Positions 16,775-26,016 of a stretch of DNA of 64,000 bases are shown here, one piece after another. Numbering within the stretch: position 1 is the first letter of the stretch; each line of letters begins with the position of its first letter. The DNA is taken from contig JAGHUI010000003.1 of assembly GCA_018064885.1 (NCBI GenBank), positions 1-64,000 of the forward strand. Reading direction: 5' to 3'. The position numbers and the translations under genes are program-made. Source of the DNA: Candidatus Minthosoma equi. Its GTDB lineage: Bacteria; Bacteroidota; Bacteroidia; Bacteroidales; Bacteroidaceae. The notes under the pieces are model-generated. The model ran no database searches. It was not told the DNA's origin and saw nothing but the letters and a program-made list of their open reading frames with translations.

Positions 16775-18286
16775 TTATAGAAGTTTCTTAAGGAAATTCT
16801 CACTCTTGTCGTCCATCTCGACAGTAATCTCCATCTTGTCGGCAGAAGCAGATTTGATTATGATGGATTTGAGTCCTGCAAGCTTATCGCCGAATTGAGG
16901 CATTCCGAATACCATAGCTACCTCACGAAGAGGAACTGCCTTGAGATTCACGTATGCATAGAACTGATTTTTCTTAACGTCGCTTTCATAATCAGCAAGA
17001 TAAGATATTTTCTGCGGAGTGGCTGTGCGCTTTGCCATATAGTCGGCAGACGCCATATAAAGATTGTCTTCATCAACACCCCACTGCATGCCCTTTCCAT
17101 CAAAATTGATGAGGTAATCGCAAGCGCCTGTCTTGCGCATGCTGATGCCGTATTCCTTCATGCTCTGCTGCCAATAGTCAACATCCTTGAGGAAATCTTT
17201 ATTCTCAAGCTGAGCTGTGAACAGGAAATCAATGTCAAGAGGATCATTGCTCTTAGATGAGTTTTCAATAACGCTGGCTGGGACAACGATTGCAGCATCG
17301 CCTTCAACTGCTCGGAGCATTTCTTCAATGTCAATGCCGCGCTCGATGATGCGGATCATCTGACTCATGTCTTTATCGTCCTTCATCTTGTCGAGCCACC
17401 ATTTGCCCTTCACACCCATGCTTGCCCATAAAAGGAAATCTTCGTCAGGAAGACCTGTATAGCGGCCTTCCAATGGCTTCATGTTGTCATTGACCTCATC
17501 AATGAGCTTCTGAGCCGCATCTGTCTTTCCCCAGATGCTGGAAGAGAGGTTCATGGCGCCATTGACGAAATCGGCTGTTGCTATGAGTTCCACGTCATTC
17601 TTCTTGACAGTCTTTGGAAGAAGCATCATCACGTGTTCTGAGACATCAGAAGGGAGAACGCCTAAATTGGAGTAGATAACAACGTCATTGCCACTCACAT
17701 CGTCCATCTTGCTATAAGCATCGGTTGACAAGAAAGATTCTTCTTCTGTAAGCGCCATAAGCTGTGCTGACGTTTGTTTGCTTACAGCTGTTCCACCATC
17801 ACCTAAACAGCTGACGAGCAGTAATGTGCTACCGTTGTATGTATAGTCAATATCATCAAGGAGCGTGCCGCACATGAGGTCGTTGCGCTCAACCGCCTTG
17901 GTTGCAAGACCTTGCTTTGCAAGCAGAGAGAGGAAATCTTCCAAATCGCCCTTGCTGCCAACTTTCATGGTGAATGCCATGCAGTCGTTAGGCGTTGCAA
18001 AGAAATATACTGGAGCTGTGAAGTCAATGCCCATCTCTGATGGATCGTCCATGTACTCCTTCACCTTATCCTTATCATTACCAGATACGACAAGCCCCAT
18101 GTATTCGTTCATCATCTTCATGGCTTCCGAATTAGGAAGATCTGCTTCTTCTGCCAAAGACTTGAAATCGAAGCTTGCCACAAGCGTGGCATTTGCAGGA
18201 ATGACGTTCTTATATTCATTCTTGCTGCATGATGACAGCATTGCCACCATCAGTACCACAAATGCAAGAAAATATATCTTCTTCAT
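16775..18286 (-). CDS. DUF4836 family lipoprotein
   Basis: 503 residues. The signal peptide MKKIYFLAFVVLMVAMLSSC ends in a lipobox Cys at residue 20, so the protein is probably anchored in the outer membrane on the periplasmic or outer face. PANATLVASFDFKSL after the signal and the repeated domain pattern are typical of DUF4836, a Bacteroidota family of unknown function. It lies 34 bases before the ABC ATPase and 47 bases after rsmE, in the same direction. The ABC pair could act on it, but no evidence beyond position supports this. Confidence 0.78.
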   Translation of the reverse strand: MKKIYFLAFVVLMVAMLSSCSKNEYKNVIPANATLVASFDFKSLAEEADLPNSEAMKMMNEYMGLVVSGNDKDKVKEYMDDPSEMGIDFTAPVYFFATPNDCMAFTMKVGSKGDLEDFLSLLAKQGLATKAVERNDLMCGTLLDDIDYTYNGSTLLLVSCLGDGGTAVSKQTSAQLMALTEEESFLSTDAYSKMDDVSGNDVVIYSNLGVLPSDVSEHVMMLLPKTVKKNDVELIATADFVNGAMNLSSSIWGKTDAAQKLIDEVNDNMKPLEGRYTGLPDEDFLLWASMGVKGKWWLDKMKDDKDMSQMIRIIERGIDIEEMLRAVEGDAAIVVPASVIENSSKSNDPLDIDFLFTAQLENKDFLKDVDYWQQSMKEYGISMRKTGACDYLINFDGKGMQWGVDEDNLYMASADYMAKRTATPQKISYLADYESDVKKNQFYAYVNLKAVPLREVAMVFGMPQFGDKLAGLKSIIIKSASADKMEITVEMDDKSENFLKKLL

Positions 18287-18333
18287 ATTTAACTATTGAT
18301 TTCTATATTATTGATTCGCCAATTTCATTAGAA

Positions 18334-19059
18334 TCATTGATTTACCAAGTTCATCAGATGAACAGCAACAAGTGCTGCCGTTTCCGTTCTCAAGCGGCTC
18401 TGTCCAAGGCTGACACTCTGGAATCCGAGCGACTCTGCAAGTTTCACCTCCTCGATGGAGAAATCGCCCTCAGGGCCTACAAGCACAAGCGTGTCTTCAT
18501 CTTTTTTAAGCACATCCTTGAAGAGTTTCTTTTCGCCAAGACCTGGTTCTTCATAGCAATGGCAGATGAACTTGCTGCCCTTAACATCTTTCACCGTCTC
18601 CAGGAATTTCTTAAAATCTGTCATTTCATTAAGCACAGGCTTCCATGCCTTGTGGCTCTGCTTCATGGCTGAAACGAGAATCTTGTCTATGCGCTCATTC
18701 TTGATGACTGTTCTTTCAGAAAACTTGCAGCGAAGGAAAGTGAGCTCATCAAAACCAATTTCCGTTGCTTTCTCGGCGAACCATTCCGTTCTGTCCATAT
18801 TCTTCGTAGGGCCCATGGCAAGGTGAAGATGAGGATTCCATTGACGATGTTGCGGAAGGGCTTCTTCTATGCGATAGAGACAGCGCTTCTTTGTGGCTTC
18901 TGCAACCGTTGCTCTATAGAATGTGCCCTCTCCATCCATCAGCATCATCTCATCGCCCATCTCCATTCTCAGCACTCGAACGGCATGAGCCGCCTCTTCC
19001 TCGGGCAACTCGTTCTGCTTTGCAGCATCGGGAACGTAGAAAAATCGCTGTTCTTTCAT
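18334..19059 (-). CDS. rsmE: 16S rRNA (uracil(1498)-N3)-methyltransferase
   Basis: 241 residues, the normal length for RsmE. This SPOUT methyltransferase modifies U1498 of 16S rRNA using S-adenosylmethionine. The trefoil-knot motifs LVGPEGDFS and SLGQSRLRTETAALVAVHLM are visible at residues about 190-235. The N-terminal PUA-like region begins MKEQRFFYVPDAAK. It overlaps the end of tsaD by four bases. Confidence 0.95.
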   Translation of the reverse strand: MKEQRFFYVPDAAKQNELPEEEAAHAVRVLRMEMGDEMMLMDGEGTFYRATVAEATKKRCLYRIEEALPQHRQWNPHLHLAMGPTKNMDRTEWFAEKATEIGFDELTFLRCKFSERTVIKNERIDKILVSAMKQSHKAWKPVLNEMTDFKKFLETVKDVKGSKFICHCYEEPGLGEKKLFKDVLKKDEDTLVLVGPEGDFSIEEVKLAESLGFQSVSLGQSRLRTETAALVAVHLMNLVNQ

Positions 19060-20069
19060 TGTGTGACTCTTGCGTATGCTGGAAGATCAATACTGGCAAA
19101 ATCGTTGTCAAGATACTTGAAGTATCCTGTAATGCCAATCATAGCAGCATTGTCGGTTGTGAACGAGAACTTAGGAATAAAGATTTTCCAGCCATAGCGC
19201 TTAGCATGGTCACGATAGGCATTGCGAAGACCATTGTTGGCACTCACACCTCCTGCAACGGCAACCTGCTTGATGCCAGTATCCTTGACTGCCTGACGAA
19301 GCTTCTTCATGAGGATGTCAACAATAGTCTTTTCAAGCGAAGCTGCAAGGTCTTCCTTGTGATGCTCGATGAAATCGGGATCGTCCTTAATCCAGTCACG
19401 AAGATTATATAGGAATGAAGTCTTCAATCCAGAGAATGAATAGTCGTAGCCAGCAATGTTTGGCTTTGCAAACTGGAAAGCATCAGGATTACCTTGACGA
19501 GCAAGCTTATCAATGATAGGTCCGCCAGGATAGCCAAGTCCCATGACCTTTGAGCACTTATCAATCGCCTCGCCTGCGGCATCGTCGATTGTCTGACCAA
19601 TGATTTCCATATCCTTGTAGGAGTTGACCTTGACAATCTGAGAGTTACCTCCGCTGACAAGGAGACAAAGATAAGGGAATGTTGGCTGATCGTGGTCGTC
19701 TTCGCTTTCACGAATGAAATGAGCAAGCACATGTCCCTGAAGATGGTTCACGTCTATCATTGGAATACCAAGGCTGCGAGCAAAGCCCTTAGCAAAGCTG
19801 ACACCAACCAAAAGGCTTCCCAAAAGACCTGGACCGCGCGTGAAAGCAACGGCATTAAGATCTGCCTTTGTGACGCCTGCACGCTTTATGGCAGCATCTA
19901 CAACAGGAACAATGTTCTGCTGATGTGCTCGGCTTGCCAATTCTGGCACAACGCCGCCGTACTCTTCATGAACTGCTTGAGATGCTGTTACATTGCTGAG
20001 CAATATGCCATCCTTCAGCACAGCAGCACTGGTGTCATCGCATGATGATTCTATTGCAAGTATATACAT
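19056..20069 (-). CDS. tsaD: tRNA N6-adenosine threonylcarbamoyltransferase
   Basis: 337 residues, the normal size. TsaD transfers threonylcarbamoyl to A37 of ANN-decoding tRNAs, working with TsaB, TsaE and TsaC. The N-terminus is MYILAIESSCDDTSAAVL; the metal-binding motif is HLQGH in DVNHLQGHVLAH; GGNSQI and AVAGGVSANNGLR are the usual nucleotide-site motifs. Its start overlaps the stop of map by one base (TAATG), so the two are translated together. Confidence 0.97.
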   Translation of the reverse strand: MYILAIESSCDDTSAAVLKDGILLSNVTASQAVHEEYGGVVPELASRAHQQNIVPVVDAAIKRAGVTKADLNAVAFTRGPGLLGSLLVGVSFAKGFARSLGIPMIDVNHLQGHVLAHFIRESEDDHDQPTFPYLCLLVSGGNSQIVKVNSYKDMEIIGQTIDDAAGEAIDKCSKVMGLGYPGGPIIDKLARQGNPDAFQFAKPNIAGYDYSFSGLKTSFLYNLRDWIKDDPDFIEHHKEDLAASLEKTIVDILMKKLRQAVKDTGIKQVAVAGGVSANNGLRNAYRDHAKRYGWKIFIPKFSFTTDNAAMIGITGYFKYLDNDFASIDLPAYARVTQ

Positions 20070-20932
20070 TAGTATGTAAGTATTTCAAGTCCTTCTTCTG
20101 TCATCAGATAGGTATGTTCCCACTGAGCAGAATCACTATAATCGTCTGTAACTACTGTCCAATCGTCCTCGCTGTCAACAAACACTTCCCATCCGCCAGC
20201 ATTGATCATAGGCTCGATAGTGAACACCATGCCCGGAACGAGAAGCATGCCTGTGCCTTTCTTTCCGTAGTGCTCCATGTCTGGCTCTTCGTGAAACTTA
20301 TTTCCAACGCCATGACCGCAAAGGTCGCGCACAACAGTAAAGCCATTCTTGTGAGCGTGCTTAGTAACTGCTGCTGCCTGATCGCCTACAAAAGAGTATG
20401 GCTTGCATGCTGCTGCACCGATTTCCATGCATTCCTTTGCTACCTGAACGAGTTTCTCACGCTCTGGCGTTGTCTTGCCAATAATGAACATACGGCTTGC
20501 ATCAGCAAAGTATCCGTCAACAATAGTTGTGCAGTCAACATTTATTATGTCACCCTCTTCAAGTATTTCTTCTGCATCAGGAATACCGTGGCAAACGACT
20601 TCGTTAATGCTTGTGCAGCAGCTCTTAGGGAAGCCCTCATAGTTGAGCGGTGCTGGGATTCCACCATTCTTTGTTGTGAAGTCATAAACAAGCTGGTCAA
20701 TCTCTAAGGTTGACATTCCTTCGTGAATCTTCTCGGCAACAAGATCGAGCACTGCTGTGTTCAGCACTCCTGCCTTGCGTATTCCTGCTATCTGTTCTGG
20801 TGTCTTTATGAGGTCGCGTGTTGGAACTAAGTGACCTTTGTTCTGAATGGCAAGTATTCGCTTGTCCATTTCTGTAAGAGGCTGGCCACTCTTCACACGC
20901 CAGTTTCTTGGATTCTTGTTGAAAATTCCCAT
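20069..20932 (-). CDS. map: Methionine aminopeptidase, type I
   Basis: 287 residues. It removes the initiator Met from new proteins. All five metal ligands are visible: two Asp in NVDCTTIVDGYFADASR, His in CGHGVGNKFHEEPD, and Glu in FTIEPMI and QWEHTYL. The first 40 residues (MGIFNKNPRNWRVKSG...) are an N-terminal extension found in some Bacteroidota enzymes. It heads an operon with tsaD and rsmE, probably continuing into the DUF4836, ABC and kinase genes. Confidence 0.96.
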   Translation of the reverse strand: MGIFNKNPRNWRVKSGQPLTEMDKRILAIQNKGHLVPTRDLIKTPEQIAGIRKAGVLNTAVLDLVAEKIHEGMSTLEIDQLVYDFTTKNGGIPAPLNYEGFPKSCCTSINEVVCHGIPDAEEILEEGDIINVDCTTIVDGYFADASRMFIIGKTTPEREKLVQVAKECMEIGAAACKPYSFVGDQAAAVTKHAHKNGFTVVRDLCGHGVGNKFHEEPDMEHYGKKGTGMLLVPGMVFTIEPMINAGGWEVFVDSEDDWTVVTDDYSDSAQWEHTYLMTEEGLEILTY

Positions 20933-20964
20933 GTTAATTTGTTATTCAAATACATTTTTCATTG

Positions 20965-20972
20965 CAAAGTTA
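20965..20972 (-). promoter_or_regulatory. Putative -7 box for the map operon
   Basis: TAACTTTG on the - strand fits TAnnTTTG and lies 33 bases before the map ATG. The -33 element is weak. Confidence 0.5.
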
Positions 20973-21032
20973 CCACCTTTTTTCCATACAATATGCCATT
21001 TTATACACATTATTAAATATTTTTAATCATCC

Positions 21033-21065
21033 TTTGCATTAATAACTTTCTTTTAACTAATTTTG
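21033..21065 (+). promoter_or_regulatory. Bacteroidota promoter for the DUF4738-like lipoprotein gene
   Basis: TTTG (21033-21036), a 21-base spacer, then TAATTTTG (21058-21065). Both boxes match the consensus exactly. The downstream ATG is at 21091. Confidence 0.75.
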
Positions 21066-21090
21066 CAAAACAAAAAAACAAAGTCAGATC

Positions 21091-21678
21091 ATGAAATCAC
21101 TAAAATTAGCAGTTATCCCATTGTTCGCTGCAATGGTTTTCGCCTGCACGCATAAAGAAATAGCAACGCCAACAGAACGAGTTGTCGAGGATGTTGATTC
21201 TGCAACAGGAATCATATCTCTACGTGACTATACAATGACAGATTCCATTACCGTTGGAGGAAAGACATACACCTATACATTATCTTTGGAACATGTGGAT
21301 TCCATGCCTATCGTCATCAACCCTCAGGGTTTAGAGTATCATGAAAGCCGCGTGAAGATCAGCGTGAACAACGGAAACAGCGAGTTTTTCAAAAAGGTAT
21401 TCTACAAGCGCAACTTCAGCGATTTCGTCCCTTCTCACGAATTGGAAACAAGCACAATGGTTGGCGTAAACTACAACTACACCAAGCAGAATGATAATAC
21501 AGCATTGTATTTCATTGTTTCTGTGGGAGATCCAGACGAAGCTTCAGACATGGTATGGCCTCTTGAGCTGAAGGTTCTTCCTGACGGTACATTCTCCATT
21601 CACAAGGCAGAAAACCTCGACACAGAGCCAATCAGCACAGGTCTTACGGTTGATCCGAGTGATGATGCTGAAGTATAA
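21091..21678 (+). CDS. Lipoprotein, DUF4738-like
   Basis: 195 residues. The signal peptide MKSLKLAVIPLFAAMVFAC places the lipobox Cys at residue 19. The mature protein has TITVGGKTYTYTL-like strands (SITVGGKTYTYTLSLEHVDS) and KKVFYKRNFSDFVP, which resemble DUF4738 proteins of Bacteroidales; function unknown. The gene stands alone with its own promoter. Its last 35 bases overlap the end of a converging membrane-protein gene, so mutual interference is possible. Confidence 0.7.
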   Translation: MKSLKLAVIPLFAAMVFACTHKEIATPTERVVEDVDSATGIISLRDYTMTDSITVGGKTYTYTLSLEHVDSMPIVINPQGLEYHESRVKISVNNGNSEFFKKVFYKRNFSDFVPSHELETSTMVGVNYNYTKQNDNTALYFIVSVGDPDEASDMVWPLELKVLPDGTFSIHKAENLDTEPISTGLTVDPSDDAEV

Positions 21679-22441
21679 TGTGCTTCCTCAGTTTATTGCA
21701 CATTGGCACAAAGATTATTGCAGAAACGACGCCTGAGATAATAGCACAGGTGAATGGAATAATCATGTCGAACATCACATTTATATGCTCCTTCGCCAAA
21801 ACAATTGAGAACCACTTGATTGCTTGACGTCTCACAATGACAAGTCCTGTTCTGGAGAATTTCTGAATAAGGCGAGGCCCTATGCGCCTAACGACTTGCT
21901 TTCCCAGCCATCCTAAAACGCTCTTCATCTTCTGAAGCAATGGGTATTTGCCAATCATCAACCCTGAGCTGTCAATTGCGATAAGGCGTTCAACCCCCTG
22001 CTCTTCGGCTTTGCTAAGATCACATTCCTCGCCATAGAGAATCAGTGTCTTCTGCATTGCGATGAAAAGCAAGCATTGGAAAATGACAAGATCGACAACA
22101 CACGAAAGTATGGTAACCCATACAATATCAGGCACAAAAGTAAGAAAGAATGATGTGAGGAATACAGCAGAACCGTATTGCCACATCATTCTTTTATAAT
22201 ATTTCCTCTGCTGTTCTGGAGACAAGACATCACAAAGCGATGTTTCCATTGCCTTTTGAAACATTGCGTCCCTATCCTGCTTCTTGTAAAAATGCTTCAC
22301 AACCGCACGAGTGAACTTTTCTTTATTGACTTTCACATCCTTGATTTTCAGCAGGAATGACAATAGCCATTCGTACTTGTCGAACAAGTAATAAAACCAC
22401 TTCTTAAACCAAGCTATTATTTTTGAGAAAGTTTCATTCAT
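21644..22441 (-). CDS. Hypothetical membrane protein
   Basis: 265 residues with three or four hydrophobic stretches: AVFLTSFFLTFVPDIVWVTI and the following VVDLVIFQCLLFIAM (about 92-128), and MFDMIIPFTCAIISGVVSAI (about 225-250). The rest is basic and helical. I do not recognise the family. It lies 44 bases downstream of the hydrolase gene on the same strand and is probably the third gene of that operon. Its 3' end overlaps the converging lipoprotein gene by 35 bases. Confidence 0.6.
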   Translation of the reverse strand: MNETFSKIIAWFKKWFYYLFDKYEWLLSFLLKIKDVKVNKEKFTRAVVKHFYKKQDRDAMFQKAMETSLCDVLSPEQQRKYYKRMMWQYGSAVFLTSFFLTFVPDIVWVTILSCVVDLVIFQCLLFIAMQKTLILYGEECDLSKAEEQGVERLIAIDSSGLMIGKYPLLQKMKSVLGWLGKQVVRRIGPRLIQKFSRTGLVIVRRQAIKWFSIVLAKEHINVMFDMIIPFTCAIISGVVSAIIFVPMCNKLRKHIILQHHHSDQP

Positions 22442-22485
22442 AAAGATGCTCTACGGACGCGATGCGGTTGTCTCCATTATGCTGA

Positions 22486-23085
22486 TTAGAAAACAATAGT
22501 GCCTGTCGTTCTAATCTGCTCGACCAAAGGGAGAATTTCTTTCTTGATGACTTTATCATTCAACTGATGTTCTCCATCAAAGCGTTTCACATGCGAAGCC
22601 AAATAGTTCTTCTTATAGACAGCTTCTGCATTTGTCACAGTGGTGTCATGAAGTCCTACGAGACACCAGCATGTTTCTTTCTGTTCTGCTGTGAGTTCTT
22701 TGAACTGCTGACGTTCCATCTGATTGTGATGTTGAATTATGTCCTTGGTGATTTTGAACGTCTTAGCCCCGTCATATCGTCCGCTGTAGAACTTATGCTC
22801 GCCTGTTTTGAGTCCTTTAGACATTGTTGACATGTTAAAGGCTGGATTAACAAGCACTCGCTTGAAATCCCTCATCTGCTGAGCATACATTCCTCCCATG
22901 CTTGTGCCGATAATGAGATCTGGCTGTTGTTCCAGACAGAAGCTTCTCAGATAAGGCAAAGCCTCAACAGGGTCGATAGGAATGTCTGGTGCAACAATCT
23001 CATCATCAGGAAGAACCTTTCTGAGAATTTCTACAGTACCGCTGGCATGAGAAGAGCCAAAACCATGGAAGTATATTATTTTCAT
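22486..23085 (-). CDS. YqiA/YcfP-family alpha/beta hydrolase
   Basis: 199 residues, a complete small esterase. HGFGSSHASGTVEIL starts the fold, nucleophile Ser62 lies in GTSMGGMYA, and His of FDGEHQLNDK completes the triad. It is a paralogue of the hydrolase at 2841 but lacks the zinc ribbon. The start overlaps the stop of the tandem ABC ATPase by four bases. Substrate unknown; the Escherichia coli relative YqiA has esterase activity on short acyl chains. Confidence 0.83.
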   Translation of the reverse strand: MKIIYFHGFGSSHASGTVEILRKVLPDDEIVAPDIPIDPVEALPYLRSFCLEQQPDLIIGTSMGGMYAQQMRDFKRVLVNPAFNMSTMSKGLKTGEHKFYSGRYDGAKTFKITKDIIQHHNQMERQQFKELTAEQKETCWCLVGLHDTTVTNAEAVYKKNYLASHVKRFDGEHQLNDKVIKKEILPLVEQIRTTGTIVF

Positions 23086-24677
23086 CTCTTTTTCAAGAAT
23101 ATAGAGTTTGTAATGTTATTTGGAAGTTCCTCTTGGTAATGAGTGACCATAATCATTGTCTTGTTTCGGCGCATGCAGAATGTCTGTATGATGTCCTTGA
23201 CAAGGCGGCGATTCTTAAGATCAAGACCATGAAGAGGCTCGTCGAGAATAAGCAATGCTGGATCCTTGACAAAAGCACGAGCGAGAAGAACAAGGCGCTG
23301 CTCTCCGCTGCTGAGCTTCAAGAAAGTAGTATCTGCAAACTGTTTGATGCCGAAGATGTCCATCCAGAACTCGCAAATGGCGTTCTGCTCTGGCTTTGGC
23401 TTCTTGTAAAGACCAGACACATCGCTCAATCCGCTTGCCACAATATCAACGCATGGAATGTCTCTCATGTATGCACGATGCATCTCAGGAGAGATGTAGC
23501 CAATATGCTTCTTTATGTCCCAGATGCTCTCGCCCTTTCCTCGCTGATGACCAAAGAGAACAATGTCATTAGCATAGCTCTGAGGATTGTCAGCACACAC
23601 GATGCTGAGAAGCGTTGACTTGCCTGCGCCATTCTCTCCGCTCAAAGCCCATCTCTCACCATTCATGATAGTAAGGTTCAAGTCCTTGAGGATTGTACGT
23701 TCGCCATAACGAATATTGACATTGCGGAAATCAATAACTTGCTGAGTGCCAGGATCTGCGCATGAAGCATCATCTGGATATGGAAGATTGAGTATTGCCT
23801 GTTCCTTTTCCTCTGAAAGCATCCTTTCTGGAATTGGCGCCATAGAATCCTTAAATTCCTTCAAAGTGATCTTAGGCATTACTGCCTTCTCGACAACAGG
23901 AACGACATGAGTGATGAAATCAGGAATATCATCTGTCTTTGACAAAACGAGAATGATTGTGACATTTGTTTCCTTTGTTAGAACATCAAGGAATTCTCCC
24001 AATTGCTTTCGAGCATTGACATCAAGACCGATGAAAGGATTGTCCATGATGAGCACTCGCGGATTCGTGAGCAATGTCTTCGTAAGCTGGAACTTGCGCA
24101 ACTCACCGCTGCTAAGAAGAATAATGTGCTTGTCCAACAGCTGATCAAGATGGAACATTGTGTAGAGTCGTTCTCTCACCTTTTCAAGCTCTGCATGCAT
24201 AGCTTGTCTGTCTGCCTCTTCCTCTGCCAATCTTCGCGCTTCCTGTTCTGGAGTTTCATCACGAACAACGAACTTGTCAAAGACTGTCTTGCGAGTGAGG
24301 CCCTCATCTGCAATGCGGAACGATTCCTCAAGCAAGTCAGCAACAATAGGCGTTTCGCCAATATCGTTCGAGTTCCATCGCTGCTGGTAATAATAAACAC
24401 CTTCGCTGGTTCCATAAGAATCGCGGAAAGTAAGGTATTTGATGTTATCACTAACCATCTTTGCCTTGCTTGGAGAAAAGTCGTACTTCACATCATTCAT
24501 AGGAAGAAGCGCATGCTTACCTGTCAGAATATCGACAAGCATACTCTTTCCCGAGCCATTGTCGCCAACAAGAGCAATCTGCTCGCCTGCAAGCACCTCA
24601 AAGTCTATCGGTGCTGCCATCTTGTAGAGAGGATGGCGTGCCACACCACCCTTTATTTCTATAATCTTCTGTGTCAT
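23082..24677 (-). CDS. Tandem ABC ATPase (ModF/ABC-F-like)
   Basis: 531 residues from MTQKIIEIKGG. A frame start at 24698 exists, but a promoter box (24696-24703) overlaps it, so the internal ATG is preferred. Two ABC domains are present. The first has Walker A GDNGSGKSM, signature LSSGE and Walker B VLIMDNP, with Asn replacing the catalytic Glu. The second has GENGAGKST, LSSGEQ and LLILDEP, which is complete. There is no membrane domain. The layout matches ModF, a cytoplasmic relative of molybdate-uptake ATPases, though ABC-F proteins are an alternative. It leads the operon with the hydrolase and membrane gene. Confidence 0.75.
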   Translation of the reverse strand: MTQKIIEIKGGVARHPLYKMAAPIDFEVLAGEQIALVGDNGSGKSMLVDILTGKHALLPMNDVKYDFSPSKAKMVSDNIKYLTFRDSYGTSEGVYYYQQRWNSNDIGETPIVADLLEESFRIADEGLTRKTVFDKFVVRDETPEQEARRLAEEEADRQAMHAELEKVRERLYTMFHLDQLLDKHIILLSSGELRKFQLTKTLLTNPRVLIMDNPFIGLDVNARKQLGEFLDVLTKETNVTIILVLSKTDDIPDFITHVVPVVEKAVMPKITLKEFKDSMAPIPERMLSEEKEQAILNLPYPDDASCADPGTQQVIDFRNVNIRYGERTILKDLNLTIMNGERWALSGENGAGKSTLLSIVCADNPQSYANDIVLFGHQRGKGESIWDIKKHIGYISPEMHRAYMRDIPCVDIVASGLSDVSGLYKKPKPEQNAICEFWMDIFGIKQFADTTFLKLSSGEQRLVLLARAFVKDPALLILDEPLHGLDLKNRRLVKDIIQTFCMRRNKTMIMVTHYQEELPNNITNSIFLKKR

Positions 24678-24695
24678 CTTATTTAAAAACTTACG

Positions 24696-24703
24696 CAAAA
24701 ATA
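24696..24703 (-). promoter_or_regulatory. Putative -7 box for the tandem ABC ATPase operon
   Basis: TATTTTTG on the - strand fits TAnnTTTG, 19 bases before the preferred ATG. It overlaps the longer candidate start, which argues against that start. Confidence 0.45.
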
Positions 24704-24747
24704 CATCTTTTTGAGTAAATATTTAGAATTGTTCGCGGAAAATTTAC

Positions 24748-24755
24748 TAATTTTG
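24748..24755 (+). promoter_or_regulatory. Putative -7 box for the T9SS plug operon
   Basis: TAATTTTG fits TAnnTTTG and lies 19 bases before the ATG at 24775. No good -33 TTTG was seen at 19-21 bases. Confidence 0.5.
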
Positions 24756-24774
24756 AATTTGAAATCAATTCATT

Positions 24775-26016
24775 ATGCATAAAACGCTTTCTATATTAGC
24801 ATTGCTTTTTACATTCTGCGCAGTATCATCAGCACAGGAAAACATCTGCTTTTCCTCTCGTCTGAAGACACTCCAAGTGAAAATCAACGGAGAATGGGGA
24901 GAACCTCCCGTGATGCTTCTCAATGGCAGCAATTGGATAGAAATAAGCTTCGACGACCTGCAAGCGCAGTATCAGCGCTACACATACTCCATCACGCATT
25001 GCAATGCCGACTGGAAGCAGAGCGACCTGCTCGTTAGCGAATACATGACAGGCTTCAACGACTGTCGCCTGGACAATTACGAGCCTGCCATTGGCACAGA
25101 GATGGACTATTGCCATTACACGCTCCGTCTTCCAAACGAGGAGAACAAGCTGCTTGTCTCAGGCAATTACCGCATAGACATTTTTGAGGATGGAGAAGAC
25201 GAGCCAATAGCGCAAGCATGCTTTTCCATCATCGAGCCTCATGTGGGAGTTGAGATGAGTTCTTCAGGAAACACAGACTTAGACACATACGATTCTCACC
25301 AGCAAGTATCATTTTCCGTCAACTACAGCGGCTATCAGGTTTCTGACCCTATCAACGAATTCAAATACATCGTTCAGCAGAACCGCCGGTGGGACAACCA
25401 TGCCGATGGCATCATGCCATCATCCATGAGAATCAACAAGCTTATTTTCGATCATAACCGCTCTCTCATATTCCCAGCAGGCAATGAATACCGCCGCTTT
25501 GAGATCCTTGACGAGTATGTTGCCACCATGGGAGTTGACAGAATGGAGTTTGACGGCGATTACTACCATGCATTCATCTTCCCTGACGAGCAGAGAATAA
25601 ACTATCTGTACGATCAAGACCAAGATGGACGCTACATCATTCACAATGACGACAATGTTGCCAACGACACGCAAAGCGACTATTTCTTCACTCATTTCAC
25701 CCTTCAGATGCCGCAGATTCCAGGAGGCGACGTCTATCTGTTTGGAGATTTGACAGGCAACAGAATCGACGAGGAATACAAGATGGAATATAATCTCATT
25801 GACCATCAATACGAGCTTATCACCCCTCTCAAGCAAGGCACATACAACTACATGCTCATGTTTGTCAGGGATGGCGAAAGCGTAGCACTCACACGCCAGG
25901 CAGAAGGCGACTTCCATCAAACCGAGAACGAGTATTATATATATGTGTATCATCGTGGCGTCGGAGAGAGATACGACAAACTTGTTGGTTTCCAAAAAAT
26001 GAAGCATAAAGAATGA
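24775..26016 (+). CDS. Type IX secretion system plug protein (DUF5103)
   Basis: 413 residues with an N-terminal signal peptide ending at about SSA-Q20. FSSRLKTLQVKINGEWGEPP, NGSNWIEISFDDL and YSITHCNADWKQSDLLVSEY are hallmark segments of DUF5103, the periplasmic plug of the T9SS outer-membrane channel SprA. The family is found in Bacteroidota with type IX secretion. The stop overlaps the next start by four bases, so it is co-translated with the golvesin-domain amidase. This suggests a T9SS in this organism, although channel genes are not in the window. Confidence 0.88.
   Translation: MHKTLSILALLFTFCAVSSAQENICFSSRLKTLQVKINGEWGEPPVMLLNGSNWIEISFDDLQAQYQRYTYSITHCNADWKQSDLLVSEYMTGFNDCRLDNYEPAIGTEMDYCHYTLRLPNEENKLLVSGNYRIDIFEDGEDEPIAQACFSIIEPHVGVEMSSSGNTDLDTYDSHQQVSFSVNYSGYQVSDPINEFKYIVQQNRRWDNHADGIMPSSMRINKLIFDHNRSLIFPAGNEYRRFEILDEYVATMGVDRMEFDGDYYHAFIFPDEQRINYLYDQDQDGRYIIHNDDNVANDTQSDYFFTHFTLQMPQIPGGDVYLFGDLTGNRIDEEYKMEYNLIDHQYELITPLKQGTYNYMLMFVRDGESVALTRQAEGDFHQTENEYYIYVYHRGVGERYDKLVGFQKMKHKE

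Noticed and set aside
18229-18672. 147-codon + strand frame over the rsmE 3' region
   Set aside because: Antisense to rsmE, which has its full methyltransferase motifs; no start context.
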